From Acidimicrobiales bacterium (GTDB taxonomy: Bacteria; Actinomycetota; Acidimicrobiia; Acidimicrobiales; MedAcidi-G1), in contig JAAZXY010000002.1 of assembly GCA_014239855.1 (NCBI GenBank), positions 62,001 through 126,000 on the forward strand: a stretch of DNA of 64,000 nt, written 5' to 3'. A model generated the notes under the pieces. That model searched no databases. It was not told the DNA's origin and was given only the letters and a program-made list of their open reading frames with translations. The position numbers were made by a program, and so were the translations under genes. Shown one piece after another: positions 51,459-60,015 of the stretch (position 1 is its first letter; every line of letters starts with the position of its first letter).

Positions 51459-53342
51459 TCAGTCCGGGTCGACCAGGGCGGCCCCCGGGAAGGCCTGGGT
51501 GAGCCGTTCCACGGCCGAGCCCTCGGCGGCGTCGGCATCCACGAGGGCCGACAGGTCGACCTCGTCGTCGGCCTCGGGCTGGCGGGGTGACGAAACCGTC
51601 TTCGCCCCGGCGGCCGACCTCGGTTCGACCGGACCGTCATCGACCACCAGCCGGACGGGAATCGCCGTCTGGAACCGGTCGGCCAGGACGGCTTCCAGCT
51701 CGCCACGGAGATCTTCGCAGCGCTTCCGGTGGGGCTCGTTGGGCAGCCCCATGACCGCGGTGCCGTCCTCGACGGCGATGAACCGGCCCGCGGAGAAACG
51801 GGCGCGCCCCTTGCGGCTCATCTTCTCCAACAGGTCGTCGACCCACGCCCCGGCCAGTACATCGAGATTCGGAACGGATCCGGTGCCCACCGGAGCCGCG
51901 GCGGGAGCCTCCGCGGGAGCGTCCGCAGAAGCGGACGCATCGGGCACGGATTCAGGCGCCGGCACAGAAGCCGGCGCGGGCGGCGGGGCCGCGGCTGCCG
52001 TGGCCGCCGGAGGAGCAGGTGGCGGCGGGGGCGGGGGCGGCGGCGCGCTCGAACGAGCCTCGGCCAGACGGGCTCGACCCTCGGCCGCCGGACCAGATCC
52101 CGAGGACGGTGGCGGGGGCGGTGGAGGTGCGGACGCCGAGGAGGGCGACGACGGGGCAGCGGCCGCCGGTGTTCCGCCCCCGGAGCCAGCCGTAGAGCTC
52201 AGGGCCGCTTCGAGTCGCTCGATTCGTCGGGTGAGCGCGGCAATGGTCGCTGAAGCATCGCCGGCCCCCGAATCCGACCCTGCTCCCGCACCCGGACCGG
52301 CAGGGGACGCCCCGGCGGTGAGACGGACGAGGGCCACCTCCAGATCGACCCGGGGATCCGGTGAGCGACGCATGGCCACCAACGCCGACCCGAGGGCCTC
52401 GAGTGAACGGGTGATGACCGCCGGGGTGACCTGTTCGGCGAACGCCTCGGCACGGACCCGGTCGGCCTCGGCCAACTGGGTGGCCGGCACCCCCATGGAC
52501 ACCAGGAAGGCCTCGCGGAGAGCGGCCAGCAGCGCCTCGCCGGTGACCCGGGGCTCTCGACCACGGGCGATTCCAGCGGCCAGGGCACCCAGTGCCGCAC
52601 CCGCGTCGCCGGCGGCCAGAGAAGCCAGCAGGGCGTCGGTGGTGCTGTCGTCGTCGGTCATCCCCCCGGCCACCACACGGTCCAGCGCCGACAACGTGTC
52701 GCGCGCCGAGCCCCGTCCGGAACGCACGGCGTGGGCGATCCCGGCCTCGTCCACGTCGAGACCAGCATCGGCCACCACGTCACGGGCCAGAGCCTCGAGC
52801 TGTTCGGCCGGCAGGAGGTTCAACTCGAGATGCTGGGACCGGCTCCGGATCGTCTCGACGACCTTGTGGGGTTCGGTGGTGGCCAGCACGAAGATCACGT
52901 GGTCGGGCGGTTCCTCGAGGGTCTTGAGCAACGCGTTCTCCGCTCCCGAGGTGAGCATGTGGACCTCGTCCAACAGGTACACCTTGGTACGTCCGGGGGT
53001 GCCCAGGGCGACCTTGGCCAGCAGGTCACGCATGTCGTCGACCTTGTTGTTGGACGCGGCATCCAACTCGTGGAGGTCGAACGACGTCCCGGCGTCGACG
53101 GCCTCACAGGAGGCGCACGCGCAACACGGTTCGCCGCCGTCGGGCTGGGTGCAGTTCAGGGCCTTGGCCAGGATCCGGGCGGCCGTCGTCTTGCCGGTGC
53201 CGCGGGGCCCGCTCAACAGGTAGGCGTGCAGGACGCGCTCTTCGGCCACCGCATTTCGCAGAGCGGCCACCACGTGTTCCTGGCCCCGCATCTCGGAAAA
53301 CCGGCGCGGTCGGTACCGGCGGTAGAGGGAGGTGTAGGCCAC
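51459..53342 (-). CDS. dnaX: DNA polymerase III gamma/tau subunit
   Basis: Encodes 627 residues. Clamp-loader ATPase: [21 protein letters not shown], Walker [22 protein letters not shown] (residues 45-52), zinc-binding Cys64/73/76/79, Walker [11 protein letters not shown] (DEVH at 125-128), and sensor residues in [15 protein letters not shown] long Ala/Pro/Glu-rich linker ([24 protein letters not shown]) precedes a C-terminal tau-like domain. GTG 53342 has TAGGGT 6 nt upstream (leaderless pattern). Gene order dnaX-recR is conserved. No slippery frameshift site for a separate gamma form is evident. Confidence 0.96.
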   Translation of the reverse strand: MAYTSLYRRYRPRRFSEMRGQEHVVAALRNAVAEERVLHAYLLSGPRGTGKTTAARILAKALNCTQPDGGEPCCACASCEAVDAGTSFDLHELDAASNNKVDDMRDLLAKVALGTPGRTKVYLLDEVHMLTSGAENALLKTLEEPPDHVIFVLATTEPHKVVETIRSRSQHLELNLLPAEQLEALARDVVADAGLDVDEAGIAHAVRSGRGSARDTLSALDRVVAGGMTDDDSTTDALLASLAAGDAGAALGALAAGIARGREPRVTGEALLAALREAFLVSMGVPATQLAEADRVRAEAFAEQVTPAVITRSLEALGSALVAMRRSPDPRVDLEVALVRLTAGASPAGPGAGAGSDSGAGDASATIAALTRRIERLEAALSSTAGSGGGTPAAAAPSSPSSASAPPPPPPPSSGSGPAAEGRARLAEARSSAPPPPPPPPPAPPAATAAAAPPPAPASVPAPESVPDASASADAPAEAPAAAPVGTGSVPNLDVLAGAWVDDLLEKMSRKGRARFSAGRFIAVEDGTAVMGLPNEPHRKRCEDLRGELEAVLADRFQTAIPVRLVVDDGPVEPRSAAGAKTVSSPRQPEADDEVDLSALVDADAAEGSAVERLTQAFPGAALVDPD

Positions 53343-53389
53343 GGGCCGACCCTACAACCGGGCGGTGACGGGAGGCCGGGGCCGATCGG

Positions 53390-53476
53390 CGGAGGGAGTG
53401 GGATTCGAACCCACGGTGACGGTGAAGCCACACACGCGTTCCAGGCGTGCCGAATCGTCCGCTCTCGCATCCCTCC
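53390..53476 (-). tRNA. tRNA-Ser (anticodon GGA)
   Basis: Read on the minus strand from 53476: acceptor GGAGGGA/TCCCTCC, anticodon arm CACGC-CTGGAAC-GCGTG with anticodon GGA, long variable arm, T arm GTGGG-TTCGAAT-CCCAC. No CCA is encoded. Confidence 0.95.
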
Positions 53477-53524
53477 GGGAACCGGCCGGGGCCGGGATCC
53501 GGGCGCCAAGGGTATCGTTGCCGG

Positions 53525-53665
53525 GCACCCGTTCTGGAGTGTGGCGGTCGGGTCCTGTGCGATCGGAGCCCGTGAATCGAGTCAGGGCCGGAAGGCAGCA
53601 GCTCTCAGCGGAACCTCCGAGGTGCCGCAGATCACCTGGCCGCCACTCTCGAGAACGGGTGCCGG
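53525..53665 (+). ncRNA. ffs: Signal recognition particle RNA (4.5S/small SRP)
   Basis: The Ffh-binding domain GTCAGGGCCGGAAGGCAGCAGC (53581 onward), with the GGAA tetraloop and asymmetric loop, is unmistakable. The ends pair: GCACCCGTTCT (53525-53535) with AGAACGGGTGC (53652-53662). TATCGT (53513-53518) is a -10 element at the right distance. GCCGGCCTTTTCCGG after the 3' end may terminate it. It lies between tRNA-Ser and tadA, the same neighbourhood as in Bacillus (tadA-scr-dnaX-recR). Confidence 0.93.
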
Positions 53666-53745
53666 CCTTTTCCGGGTTTCCGGGTCCCGGCCTGTCGTCA
53701 GCAGCCGATCCTCAGCCACTGACGCCCGCCCCCTATCGTCGGCGC

Positions 53746-54219
53746 ATGGCCTCCACCGACCCCCCGTCCGCGGACCGGCTGCACGAGTGGATGGGCCTCG
53801 CCCTGGCCGAGGCCGAGACGGCAGGCACCGCGGGCGAGGTCCCGATCGGTGCCGTGGTGGTCATTGACGGCGAGGTGGTGTCCCGACGCCACAACGAGCG
53901 CGAGGCCACCGGTGATCCGACGGCCCACGCCGAGGTCCTGGCGTTGAGGGACGCTGCGGCCCACGTCGGGACGTGGCGGCTGTCGGAGGCCACCCTGGTG
54001 GTCACGCTGGAACCCTGCCCGATGTGTGCCGGGGCGGCATGGGCGGCCCGGGTCGACCACGTGGTCTGGGGTGCGGCCAACGACGACGCCGGCGCCATGG
54101 GCAGCCTCTACAACCTGGCTGCTGATCCCCGCCTGAACCACGAGCATCGGGTCACCGCAGGGGTCCGGGCCGAGGAGTGCGGGGCGCTCCTCGTCGACTT
54201 CTTCACCGAACGACGCTGA
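53746..54219 (+). CDS. tadA: tRNA(adenine34) deaminase
   Basis: Encodes 157 residues. It deaminates A34 to inosine in the tRNA-Arg anticodon. The zinc site is DPTAHAEVLAL (His, catalytic Glu) and LEPCPMCAGAAW (Cys pair). VPIGAVVVIDGEVVSRRHNERE and YNLAADPRLNHEHRVTAGV complete the family pattern. TATCGT ends 6 nt before ATG 53746, decisive for the start against upstream in-frame sequence that overlaps the SRP RNA. Confidence 0.95.
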   Translation: MASTDPPSADRLHEWMGLALAEAETAGTAGEVPIGAVVVIDGEVVSRRHNEREATGDPTAHAEVLALRDAAAHVGTWRLSEATLVVTLEPCPMCAGAAWAARVDHVVWGAANDDAGAMGSLYNLAADPRLNHEHRVTAGVRAEECGALLVDFFTERR

Positions 54220-54270
54220 TCCCACCGCCGCCGGTTGGCCGGTCTCCGGCGCCTCAGTAGCCTCGTCGGT

Positions 54271-54360
54271 GGAAGGTTGCCAGAGCGGACGAATGGGGCG
54301 GCCTCGAAAGCCGTTGTGGCCTCCGGGTCACCGTGGGTTCAAATCCCACACCTTCCGCCA
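54271..54360 (+). tRNA. tRNA-Ser (anticodon CGA)
   Basis: Acceptor GGAAGGT/ACCTTCC with encoded CCA, anticodon arm CGGC-CTCGAAA-GCCG giving CGA, long variable arm (TTGTGGCCTCCGGGTCACC), T arm GTGGG-TTCAAAT-CCCAC. TAGCCT (54258-54263) ends 7 nt before the mature 5' end, so the primary transcript probably starts near the mature end. Confidence 0.95.
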
Positions 54361-54366
54361 CCTGCA

Positions 54367-54396
54367 CGATGCCCGGGTCCCACGACCCGGGCATCG
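54367..54396 (+). terminator. Terminator after tRNA-Ser(CGA)
   Basis: A perfect 12-bp stem CGATGCCCGGGT/ACCCGGGCATCG with a 6-nt loop, followed by GCTCTTTTGA. A strong rho-independent terminator. Confidence 0.9.
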
Positions 54397-54444
54397 GCTC
54401 TTTTGACCCAGGCCTGACATGGTCCCCTGACATGGGGACCGGGT

Positions 54445-55956
54445 TCAGCGGACGTTGGTGGGTGGTGAGATCGCCATCCAGTAGCCGTCCTCGTGGTTCC
54501 ATTCGGCCAGGCTCAGGGTGTCACGGGCGTCCGCCTTGTCCGGGCCCAGCGAGGCATAGGGAATCCCTGACATCGAGAACGTGCCCAGCGACTCGGCAGC
54601 CGCCCGGAAGGAGTCGTTGGTGAGATCCGGTCCGGCCGCCGTGGCGATGTGGCGGAACAGTTCAAAGGACTTGCAGGAGTTCTGGAGACCCGCCCAGTAG
54701 TTGGTCTCGCCCTCCGACAGCAGGTCGGGAGACAACACCTCGTGGCCCAGCCCCTCTTCGACGAGGGCCACACAGTCGGCCATGTTCTCGTCACCGCGGG
54801 ACTCGAAGGACTTATTGGTCAGGAGGGGGCCCGACTGGTCGATCCCGTCGGGAGGGGACCCCGACCACCGGTTGGCCGAGTCGCCGTTCAGGATCAGGAC
54901 CGTGAACTCGTCGCCCAGTCTGAACAGGTACTGGAGCGCGTAGGCCGCCTCGCCCACCGTGAAGATGGTGGACACGCCCTCGGTCCGGGCCTTCTCGAGG
55001 AGTACCTCGAGATGGGCAATGGTGGCCGCCTCGTCGCCCGTGGCCTCGTTGTAGACGCTGATCGGGACCTCGATCCCTGCGGAGACCAGCGCCGCCTCGG
55101 TGTCGGCCATGATCGGTTCGTACTCGGCGTTGGCCCCGTAGACCATGACCGGACCGAGTCCGTCGAGCCGGCCGGTCTCACGCAGCAGGTTGACGAAGGC
55201 CCGGCCCCGACGACCCAGGCTGATGTCATAGGAAATCCAGGGCGCCGTGGACTGGGCCAGCTGTTCGGGCGTGGGCTTTCCGCCGATCAGGATGGTGTCG
55301 TAGGTGCCCGGAAAACAGGTGTTGACGTTCTCGGCTCCCGGCCCGGCGAATCCGTTGAGCACCACGAACACCTGGTGGTCCTCGGCCAGCTCCACGCAGG
55401 CCGACTCGGCGGTCACCGGTCCGACGGGCAGGAAGTGGACGTGGACGAGGTCGACCATCCGCCCCAGGATCCCCCCGGTGGCGTTGACGTGGTCGACGTA
55501 CACCTGGACGACGTCGTCGTAGTTGGCGTACGTGAGGTTGAAGCCGTAGGTCTCGTTGAACTTCTCGAAGTCGATCGAGACGAAGCCGACCTTGATCGTC
55601 TCGGCGGTGACCCCGCGGAACGAGTCGGTCAGCACGATCGGAGGTTCAGTGGTTGTCGGGGGTGCCGTGGTGGTGGTCTCGGCCGGCGCCGGATCGTCCT
55701 CGGCTGGCTCAGCCGTCGTGGGAGGCGGCTCGGTGGTCGGCGGCGCAGTGGTGGGCGCGGCCAACGGGGCGTCGGGCGCCTCGGTGGTGGTCGGCGCAGT
55801 GGTGGGCGCGACCGTCGTGGTGGTCTCGGCCGGCGCCACCTCTTCCACGGTCGCGTCGGTCCCGCCACAGGCTGCTGCCGTGAGGGCCAGCACCAACAGC
55901 GCTGCGGACAGCGGCCCCGGAGCGAACCCCCTTCGGATCCTCGTCATCATCCCCAT
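54445..55956 (-). CDS. ABC transporter substrate-binding lipoprotein (branched-chain amino acid/amide type)
   Basis: Encodes 503 residues. Lipobox LTAAACGG near residue 30 follows a signal peptide. A long Thr/Pro/Ala linker with many TTT and APTTAPTT units spans about residues 40-108. The periplasmic-binding-protein I fold begins ETIKVGFVSIDFEKFNETYGFNLT and includes YVDHVNATGGILGRMVDLV and NGFAGPGAENVNTCFPGT, like the Leu/Ile/Val and urea/amide binding proteins. ATG 55956 has AAGGAGG 7 nt upstream. No permease or ATPase genes are adjacent, so it is an orphan. Confidence 0.88.
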   Translation of the reverse strand: MGMMTRIRRGFAPGPLSAALLVLALTAAACGGTDATVEEVAPAETTTTVAPTTAPTTTEAPDAPLAAPTTAPPTTEPPPTTAEPAEDDPAPAETTTTAPPTTTEPPIVLTDSFRGVTAETIKVGFVSIDFEKFNETYGFNLTYANYDDVVQVYVDHVNATGGILGRMVDLVHVHFLPVGPVTAESACVELAEDHQVFVVLNGFAGPGAENVNTCFPGTYDTILIGGKPTPEQLAQSTAPWISYDISLGRRGRAFVNLLRETGRLDGLGPVMVYGANAEYEPIMADTEAALVSAGIEVPISVYNEATGDEAATIAHLEVLLEKARTEGVSTIFTVGEAAYALQYLFRLGDEFTVLILNGDSANRWSGSPPDGIDQSGPLLTNKSFESRGDENMADCVALVEEGLGHEVLSPDLLSEGETNYWAGLQNSCKSFELFRHIATAAGPDLTNDSFRAAAESLGTFSMSGIPYASLGPDKADARDTLSLAEWNHEDGYWMAISPPTNVR

Positions 55957-56020
55957 GATCGGCCTCCTTCTTCGAACCCCGACGGTAGACGCGCCCCCGA
56001 ACGGCCGCATCACAGGCCGC

Positions 56021-56917
56021 TCAGAACAGGCCCCTCAGAACCCGGCCGGTGGCCTCGACGACCTGCCGGGCCGCACCGGCGGTTCCGGCCTCGGCCAGCA
56101 GGTCACGGTTGAACACCTCCGGACAGACCACCGGATCGGCCCCGATCCCGTGGAGCAGATCCAGCAGGTGGCCGTGGTCGACCACGCCGGCACCGGGCAG
56201 CGGCCGGGCCGCCATGCACTCGGACATCGGGTCGTCCCACGGTTCGGCGCCCGCGTCACACACCTGGAGCACCGGAACGGCCCAGCCCGGCATCGACGCC
56301 AGCGTCTCGGCGTGCCTCCCGTGGGGCCCACCCGGTTGGCGGTGCCAGTGCCACGAATCCAACAGCACGCCCACGTTGCGACGGCCGGTGGCCTGCAACA
56401 GCTCCCAACAGGTCGTGAGGTCGGGAATCCCCGTCCACGGGAGGAACTCCACCACCACGGTCACCCCGGACTCGCCCGCCCGGTCGGCCACCGCGGCGAG
56501 ATTGGCCACGGCGCGATCCATCGACCCGAGCTCGGGGCCGAGGCACACGGCAGCCAGGTTGGGCGCAGCGTGTGCTTCGGCGATGGCGATCGACGGCTCG
56601 GCATCGGCCACCGCCTCGGCCGGGGTGGCGGCGTCGACCCAGCCGTAGATGGCCTCCACGCATCCCACGGTCAGACCGGCATCAGCGAACCTGGATCGGA
56701 TGTCGTCGGCGGACATGCCTCCCGTCGGGCCTCCGCCGTTCAGGACCATCTCGTGCAGCGTCCACCACGAGAGGCCCACCGCTCCGACTCCGACGAGGGC
56801 GTCGACGCACTCCTCGAACGCGGCCCGGTCGATGCTGAACGGGTCGGCCAGCAGGGTGGACAGACAGGGCTGGAGGCCGCGGCCCCCGATCCGGTGTGGC
56901 GTGGTTCCGGAGGTCAT
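56021..56917 (-). CDS. Sugar phosphate isomerase/epimerase-like TIM-barrel protein
   Basis: Encodes 298 residues. LQPCLSTLLADPFSIDRAAFEECVDALVGVGAVGLSWWTLHEM, VVVEFLPWTGIPDLTTCWELLQATGRRNVGVLLDSWHWHRQPGG and LQVCDAG match the AP endonuclease family 2 (xylose isomerase-like) barrel, with Glu in VEF, Asp-x-W-H-W-H, and Cys-Asp as likely metal ligands. It overlaps the upstream TetR gene (ATGA). Substrate unknown; a role in the catabolic cluster is likely. Confidence 0.8.
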   Translation of the reverse strand: MTSGTTPHRIGGRGLQPCLSTLLADPFSIDRAAFEECVDALVGVGAVGLSWWTLHEMVLNGGGPTGGMSADDIRSRFADAGLTVGCVEAIYGWVDAATPAEAVADAEPSIAIAEAHAAPNLAAVCLGPELGSMDRAVANLAAVADRAGESGVTVVVEFLPWTGIPDLTTCWELLQATGRRNVGVLLDSWHWHRQPGGPHGRHAETLASMPGWAVPVLQVCDAGAEPWDDPMSECMAARPLPGAGVVDHGHLLDLLHGIGADPVVCPEVFNRDLLAEAGTAGAARQVVEATGRVLRGLF

Positions 56918-57510
56918 CGGTCCTTTTCCATTCGGTCCTGTTCCAGTCGGTCGAGTGGCAGCCGGTCGACGAGCGCGGCGACCACGTGGTCGACGGTGGT
57001 CGACGGGTCGGGAGACCGGGTGAGGCGTCCGTCCCGGACGAGGGCGGTGAAGCCCACGGTGAGGGCCAGTTGCAACCGGATCCAGTGCACCCGCTGGTCG
57101 TCGTCCAGACCCAGCGAGGCGAGCACCGTCTGGAGCGGTCGCCCGGCCCGCTCGACCGCCGTGATCAGGTCGGGGTCGTCACCCGGTGGATGCAGTGAGG
57201 CCTCGGATCGACCCGGGTACCGGAGGGCGTATGCCAGGTGGGCCCGGACAATGGCCTCCACCGCGTCACGACCCGACCGTCCGACGGCGGCCACCGTGAC
57301 CACCTCGGCCACCTCTCCGAGGGTCCGGAGGGCCAGAAGACGACGAAGGCCCTCCACCCCGTCCACATGGGCGTACAACGACTGGCTGCGGATGCCGAGG
57401 CGGCCGGCCACCGTCCCCGGTCGGACGGCGTCCACCCGCCCGACCTCGTCGAGAACGTGCAGGGCGGCCTCGGCCACCTGTTCGGAGGTCACCCCCCGTC
57501 GTGCTGCCAT
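56914..57510 (-). CDS. TetR family transcriptional regulator
   Basis: Encodes 198 residues. The N-terminal HTH reads TSEQVAEAALHVLDEVGRVDAVRPGTVAGRLGIRSQSLYAHVDGVEGLRRLLALRTLGEVAEVV, in which the recognition helix is IRSQSLYAHV. The C-terminal domain is helical. It is divergent from the UGSC-cluster gene at 57569, whose start region carries an inverted repeat (57563-57581) that is a good operator candidate. It is co-transcribed with the sugar-isomerase-like gene (ATGA overlap). Confidence 0.9.
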   Translation of the reverse strand: MAARRGVTSEQVAEAALHVLDEVGRVDAVRPGTVAGRLGIRSQSLYAHVDGVEGLRRLLALRTLGEVAEVVTVAAVGRSGRDAVEAIVRAHLAYALRYPGRSEASLHPPGDDPDLITAVERAGRPLQTVLASLGLDDDQRVHWIRLQLALTVGFTALVRDGRLTRSPDPSTTVDHVVAALVDRLPLDRLEQDRMEKDR

Positions 57511-57562
57511 GACCGTCGATTCAATCGGGCCTTGCGCTCTCAGTCAACACTCGACAGACTTG

Positions 57563-57581
57563 TGTCTAATGATTGTAGACA
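57563..57581. promoter_or_regulatory. Inverted repeat over the start codon of the UGSC-cluster gene
   Basis: TGTCTA (57563-57568) and TAGACA (57576-57581) flank 7 bp containing the ATG at 57569. A related ACAGAC...GTGTC motif lies just upstream (57554-57566). The position between the TetR gene and the cluster suggests a repressor site, which is inferred. Confidence 0.55.
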
Positions 57582-58636
57582 TACCAGCAGACGCCGACCT
57601 GGTGGCCGAGATGGCCGCCCACGGTTGGGGCGACGGCCTCCCGCTGGTGGCCCCCACCCCGGAGCGGGTCGAGGCCATGCTGGCCGGGAGCCCCCACGCC
57701 GACCCCGACGAGGTCATCGCCGTCCTGCCTCCCCGCTTCGGCGAGGCCACCCGACAGATCCTGGCCGTCAATGCCGTGATGGCCGGCTGTCTCCCGGTGC
57801 ACCTCCCCGTGCTGGAGGCCGCCGTCCGGGCCCTGGCCCGCCCCGAGCTGAACCTGCGAGGGGTGAACGCCACCACCCACTGCGTGGCTCCGCTGCTGGT
57901 CGTCCACGGCGAGGTGGCCCGCACCGGCGGCTACCACGGTGGCCTCGGTGCCTTCGGCCCCGGCAACCGGGCCAACGCCACGACCGGTCGGGCCCTCCGA
58001 CTGGTCCTGTTGCATGTGGCCGGCGCCACCATTGGTGACGGCGATGCCTCGACCCAGGGCGGGCCGGCCAAGTACGGCTACTGCGTGGCCGAGAACGCCG
58101 AGGCCTCCCCGTGGCCCGCCTACCCGACCACCGTCGGTGTGGACGCCCCCTCGGCGGTGACCGTGCACTGCGGTGAGGCGCCCCACAACGTCCACGACAT
58201 GGAGTCCGACGACCCGGCCCGGATCCTCGACAAGGTCGCTTCGGCCATGGCCACCACGGCCCAGAACAACGCCTGCATCAGTCAGGGCGAGTACCTGGTG
58301 GCCCTGTGCCCCGAGCACGCCGCCACCTGCGCCGAGGCCGGTTGGTCGCGCCGCGACGTGGCGTCGTACCTCTTCCAGAAGGCCCGCCTTCCGGCTGCCG
58401 AGCTGAAGCGGGCCTTCGCCCTGCGGGCCTGGGAACCGTGGATGGAACGGCTAGGCGACGACGATCCGGCGCCCATGACCGCCCACCCGGACAACATCCG
58501 GATCCTCGTGGTGGGCGGTGCCGGAAAGCACAGCTCGGTGATCCCCAGCTGGGGGATGACCCGCAGCGTCACGGTGCCCGTGACCCTGTCCGTGAATCCT
58601 GAGGACGAGCCCAAGGGGGGCGAACCCGCATGTTGA
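57569..58636 (+). CDS. Cysteine-rich protein co-encoded with UGSC selenoprotein
   Basis: Encodes 355 residues and overlaps the UGSC gene by 7 nt. Readable motifs are MAAHGWGDGLPLVAPTPERVEAMLAGSP near the start, AGCLPVHLPVLEAAVRAL, ATTHCVAPLLVVHGEVARTGGYHGGLGAFGPGNRANATTGRALRLVLLHVAGA, GPAKYGYCVAENAEASPW, VTVHCGEAPHNVHD and RILVVGGAGKHSSVIPSWG. Conserved-looking Cys and His residues suggest a metal or thiol centre. I do not recognise a named family; it probably forms a complex with, or acts on the same substrate as, the selenoprotein. The overlap and shared promoter support this. No signal peptide. Confidence 0.8.
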   Translation: MIVDIPADADLVAEMAAHGWGDGLPLVAPTPERVEAMLAGSPHADPDEVIAVLPPRFGEATRQILAVNAVMAGCLPVHLPVLEAAVRALARPELNLRGVNATTHCVAPLLVVHGEVARTGGYHGGLGAFGPGNRANATTGRALRLVLLHVAGATIGDGDASTQGGPAKYGYCVAENAEASPWPAYPTTVGVDAPSAVTVHCGEAPHNVHDMESDDPARILDKVASAMATTAQNNACISQGEYLVALCPEHAATCAEAGWSRRDVASYLFQKARLPAAELKRAFALRAWEPWMERLGDDDPAPMTAHPDNIRILVVGGAGKHSSVIPSWGMTRSVTVPVTLSVNPEDEPKGGEPAC

Positions 58637-59163
58637 TCCACCGTCCCGACGGTGCCGTGGCCACGCCTCCGGCGTTACTCGCCCCGTCACCGACCGTCCT
58701 GTCCGGCAGGCGCATCGGCCTTCTCGACAACCGCAAGCCCAACGCCGACGTGTTGCTGGAGCATCTGGCCGAACGACTGGTGGAACGCACCGGCGCCACC
58801 GTGGTCCGGACCGAGACCAAGAACGCCGCCATCCCGTGTGACGATCAGGTCCTGGGCCTGCTGGCCGAAGAGGTCGACGTGATCCTCACCGGAACCGCCG
58901 ATTGAGGAAGTTGCACGTCGTGGAGTGTCCACGACACCGTGAAGCTCGAAGCGGCCGGACGGCCCACCGTGCTGGTGGCCACCGGTGCCCTGCGGGAACT
59001 GGCCGACCAGACGGCCCACGATCTCGGGTTGGATGACCTCCGGGTCGTCTCGGTGGCCCACCCGATCGGGGGCGTGGACCCCGATGAGATCCGACGCCGG
59101 GCCGACGCCGTGGTCGACGAGGTCCTGGGGCTGTTGACCGGAACCACCGGAGGGAACTCATGA
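58630..59163 (+). CDS. UGSC-family selenoprotein (UGA 58903-58905 read as Sec)
   Basis: Encodes 177 residues counting selenocysteine at position 92. The upstream part ends VDVILTGTAD, then TGA, then GSCTSWSVHDTVKLEAAGRPTVLVATGALRELADQTAHDLG, all in one frame. The motif Sec-Gly-Ser-Cys is that of the UGSC-containing selenoproteins known from metagenomes; Sec92 and Cys95 form a likely redox pair. A perfect hairpin (58917-58935) follows the UGA. The gene ends with an ATGA overlap onto the SDR gene, and begins overlapping the upstream cysteine-rich gene. tRNA-Sec, SelA and SelB are in the same window. Function unknown, probably redox. Confidence 0.92.
58917..58935 (+). promoter_or_regulatory. Bacterial SECIS-like hairpin
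   Basis: GTCGTGGA (58917-58924) and TCCACGAC (58928-58935) form a perfect 8-bp stem with a GTG loop. The loop starts 19 nt after the UGA, within the 16-37 nt distance known for bacterial SECIS elements, and has a G in its first position as SelB requires. Confidence 0.85.
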
Positions 59164-60005
59164 CCATCACCATCGACCACACCGGCCGTCGGGCGCTGGT
59201 CACCGGGGCGGGAGCCGGCATCGGCCGGGAGATCGCCCGTTGGCTGGCCCGGGCCGGCGCCACGGTGGCCGTCAACGACCTGGTGTCCGAGCGGGCCGAG
59301 GCCACCACCCGGGAGATCAACGCCGAGACCGGTCCGGGTGCGGGAACCGCCATTGCCGTGCCCGCCGACTGCCGGGACGACGCGGCCGTCGACGCCATGG
59401 TGGCCACCACCGTCGAACGCCTGGGAGGCCTGGACCTGGCCGTCAACAACGTCGGCATGCTGCCCGCGGGACGCCGCCCCCAGCCCTTCGTGGCCAATCG
59501 GGGCGAGGACTGGCGCGACATCGTCGACCAGAACCTGATCGTGGCCGCCCTCTGCGCCCGGGCCGAGGCCGAGGCGATGCTCAGGGCCGGTACCGGCGGT
59601 TCGATCCTGTTCGTGACATCGGGGGAGACGACCCGTCCGGCTCCCTACAACGCCGTCTACGCGGCGGCCAAGGCCGCGGTCAACCATCTCGTGACCACGA
59701 TGGCTGTCGAGCTGGGTCCCGAGGGGATCCGGGTCAACGCCATGGCGCCGGGCACCACGCTGACCGAGACGGTGGCCGCCGCCTTCACCGAGGAACGGGT
59801 CGCCGCGTTGGTGGCCTCCACGCCGCTTCGCCGCATGGTCGACCATGACGAGTTGGCCCGCCTGGCCGTGTTCCTGACCAGTGACCTGGCCCGGTGCATC
59901 ACCGGCCAGTTCATCCTGGCCGACGCCGGGGCGTTCCTGTCCCGGAGCCGGCCAGCCAATGACGAGGGCCTGGTCAGCCCTCTCAGCGGGTCAAACGCCC
60001 GCTGA
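59160..60005 (+). CDS. SDR-family oxidoreductase
   Basis: Encodes 281 residues. Cofactor motif VTGAGAGIGREIARWLA (TGxxxGIG), NNVG (NNAG counterpart), catalytic Ser in LFVTSGETTRP and Tyr-x-x-x-Lys in YAAAKAAVNHLV. It lacks an acidic residue after the second strand that would clearly fix NAD, so NADP use is possible. The ATG overlaps the stop of the selenoprotein gene (ATGA), so it belongs to that operon. Confidence 0.92.
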   Translation: MTITIDHTGRRALVTGAGAGIGREIARWLARAGATVAVNDLVSERAEATTREINAETGPGAGTAIAVPADCRDDAAVDAMVATTVERLGGLDLAVNNVGMLPAGRRPQPFVANRGEDWRDIVDQNLIVAALCARAEAEAMLRAGTGGSILFVTSGETTRPAPYNAVYAAAKAAVNHLVTTMAVELGPEGIRVNAMAPGTTLTETVAAAFTEERVAALVASTPLRRMVDHDELARLAVFLTSDLARCITGQFILADAGAFLSRSRPANDEGLVSPLSGSNAR

Positions 60006-60015
60006 CACCAGCCGA

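Noticed and set aside
58630-59163. Reading this locus as a pseudogene or two separate small genes split by a stop
   Set aside because: The U-G-S-C motif, downstream hairpin, intact frame and sel genes in the window make UGA recoding far more likely.
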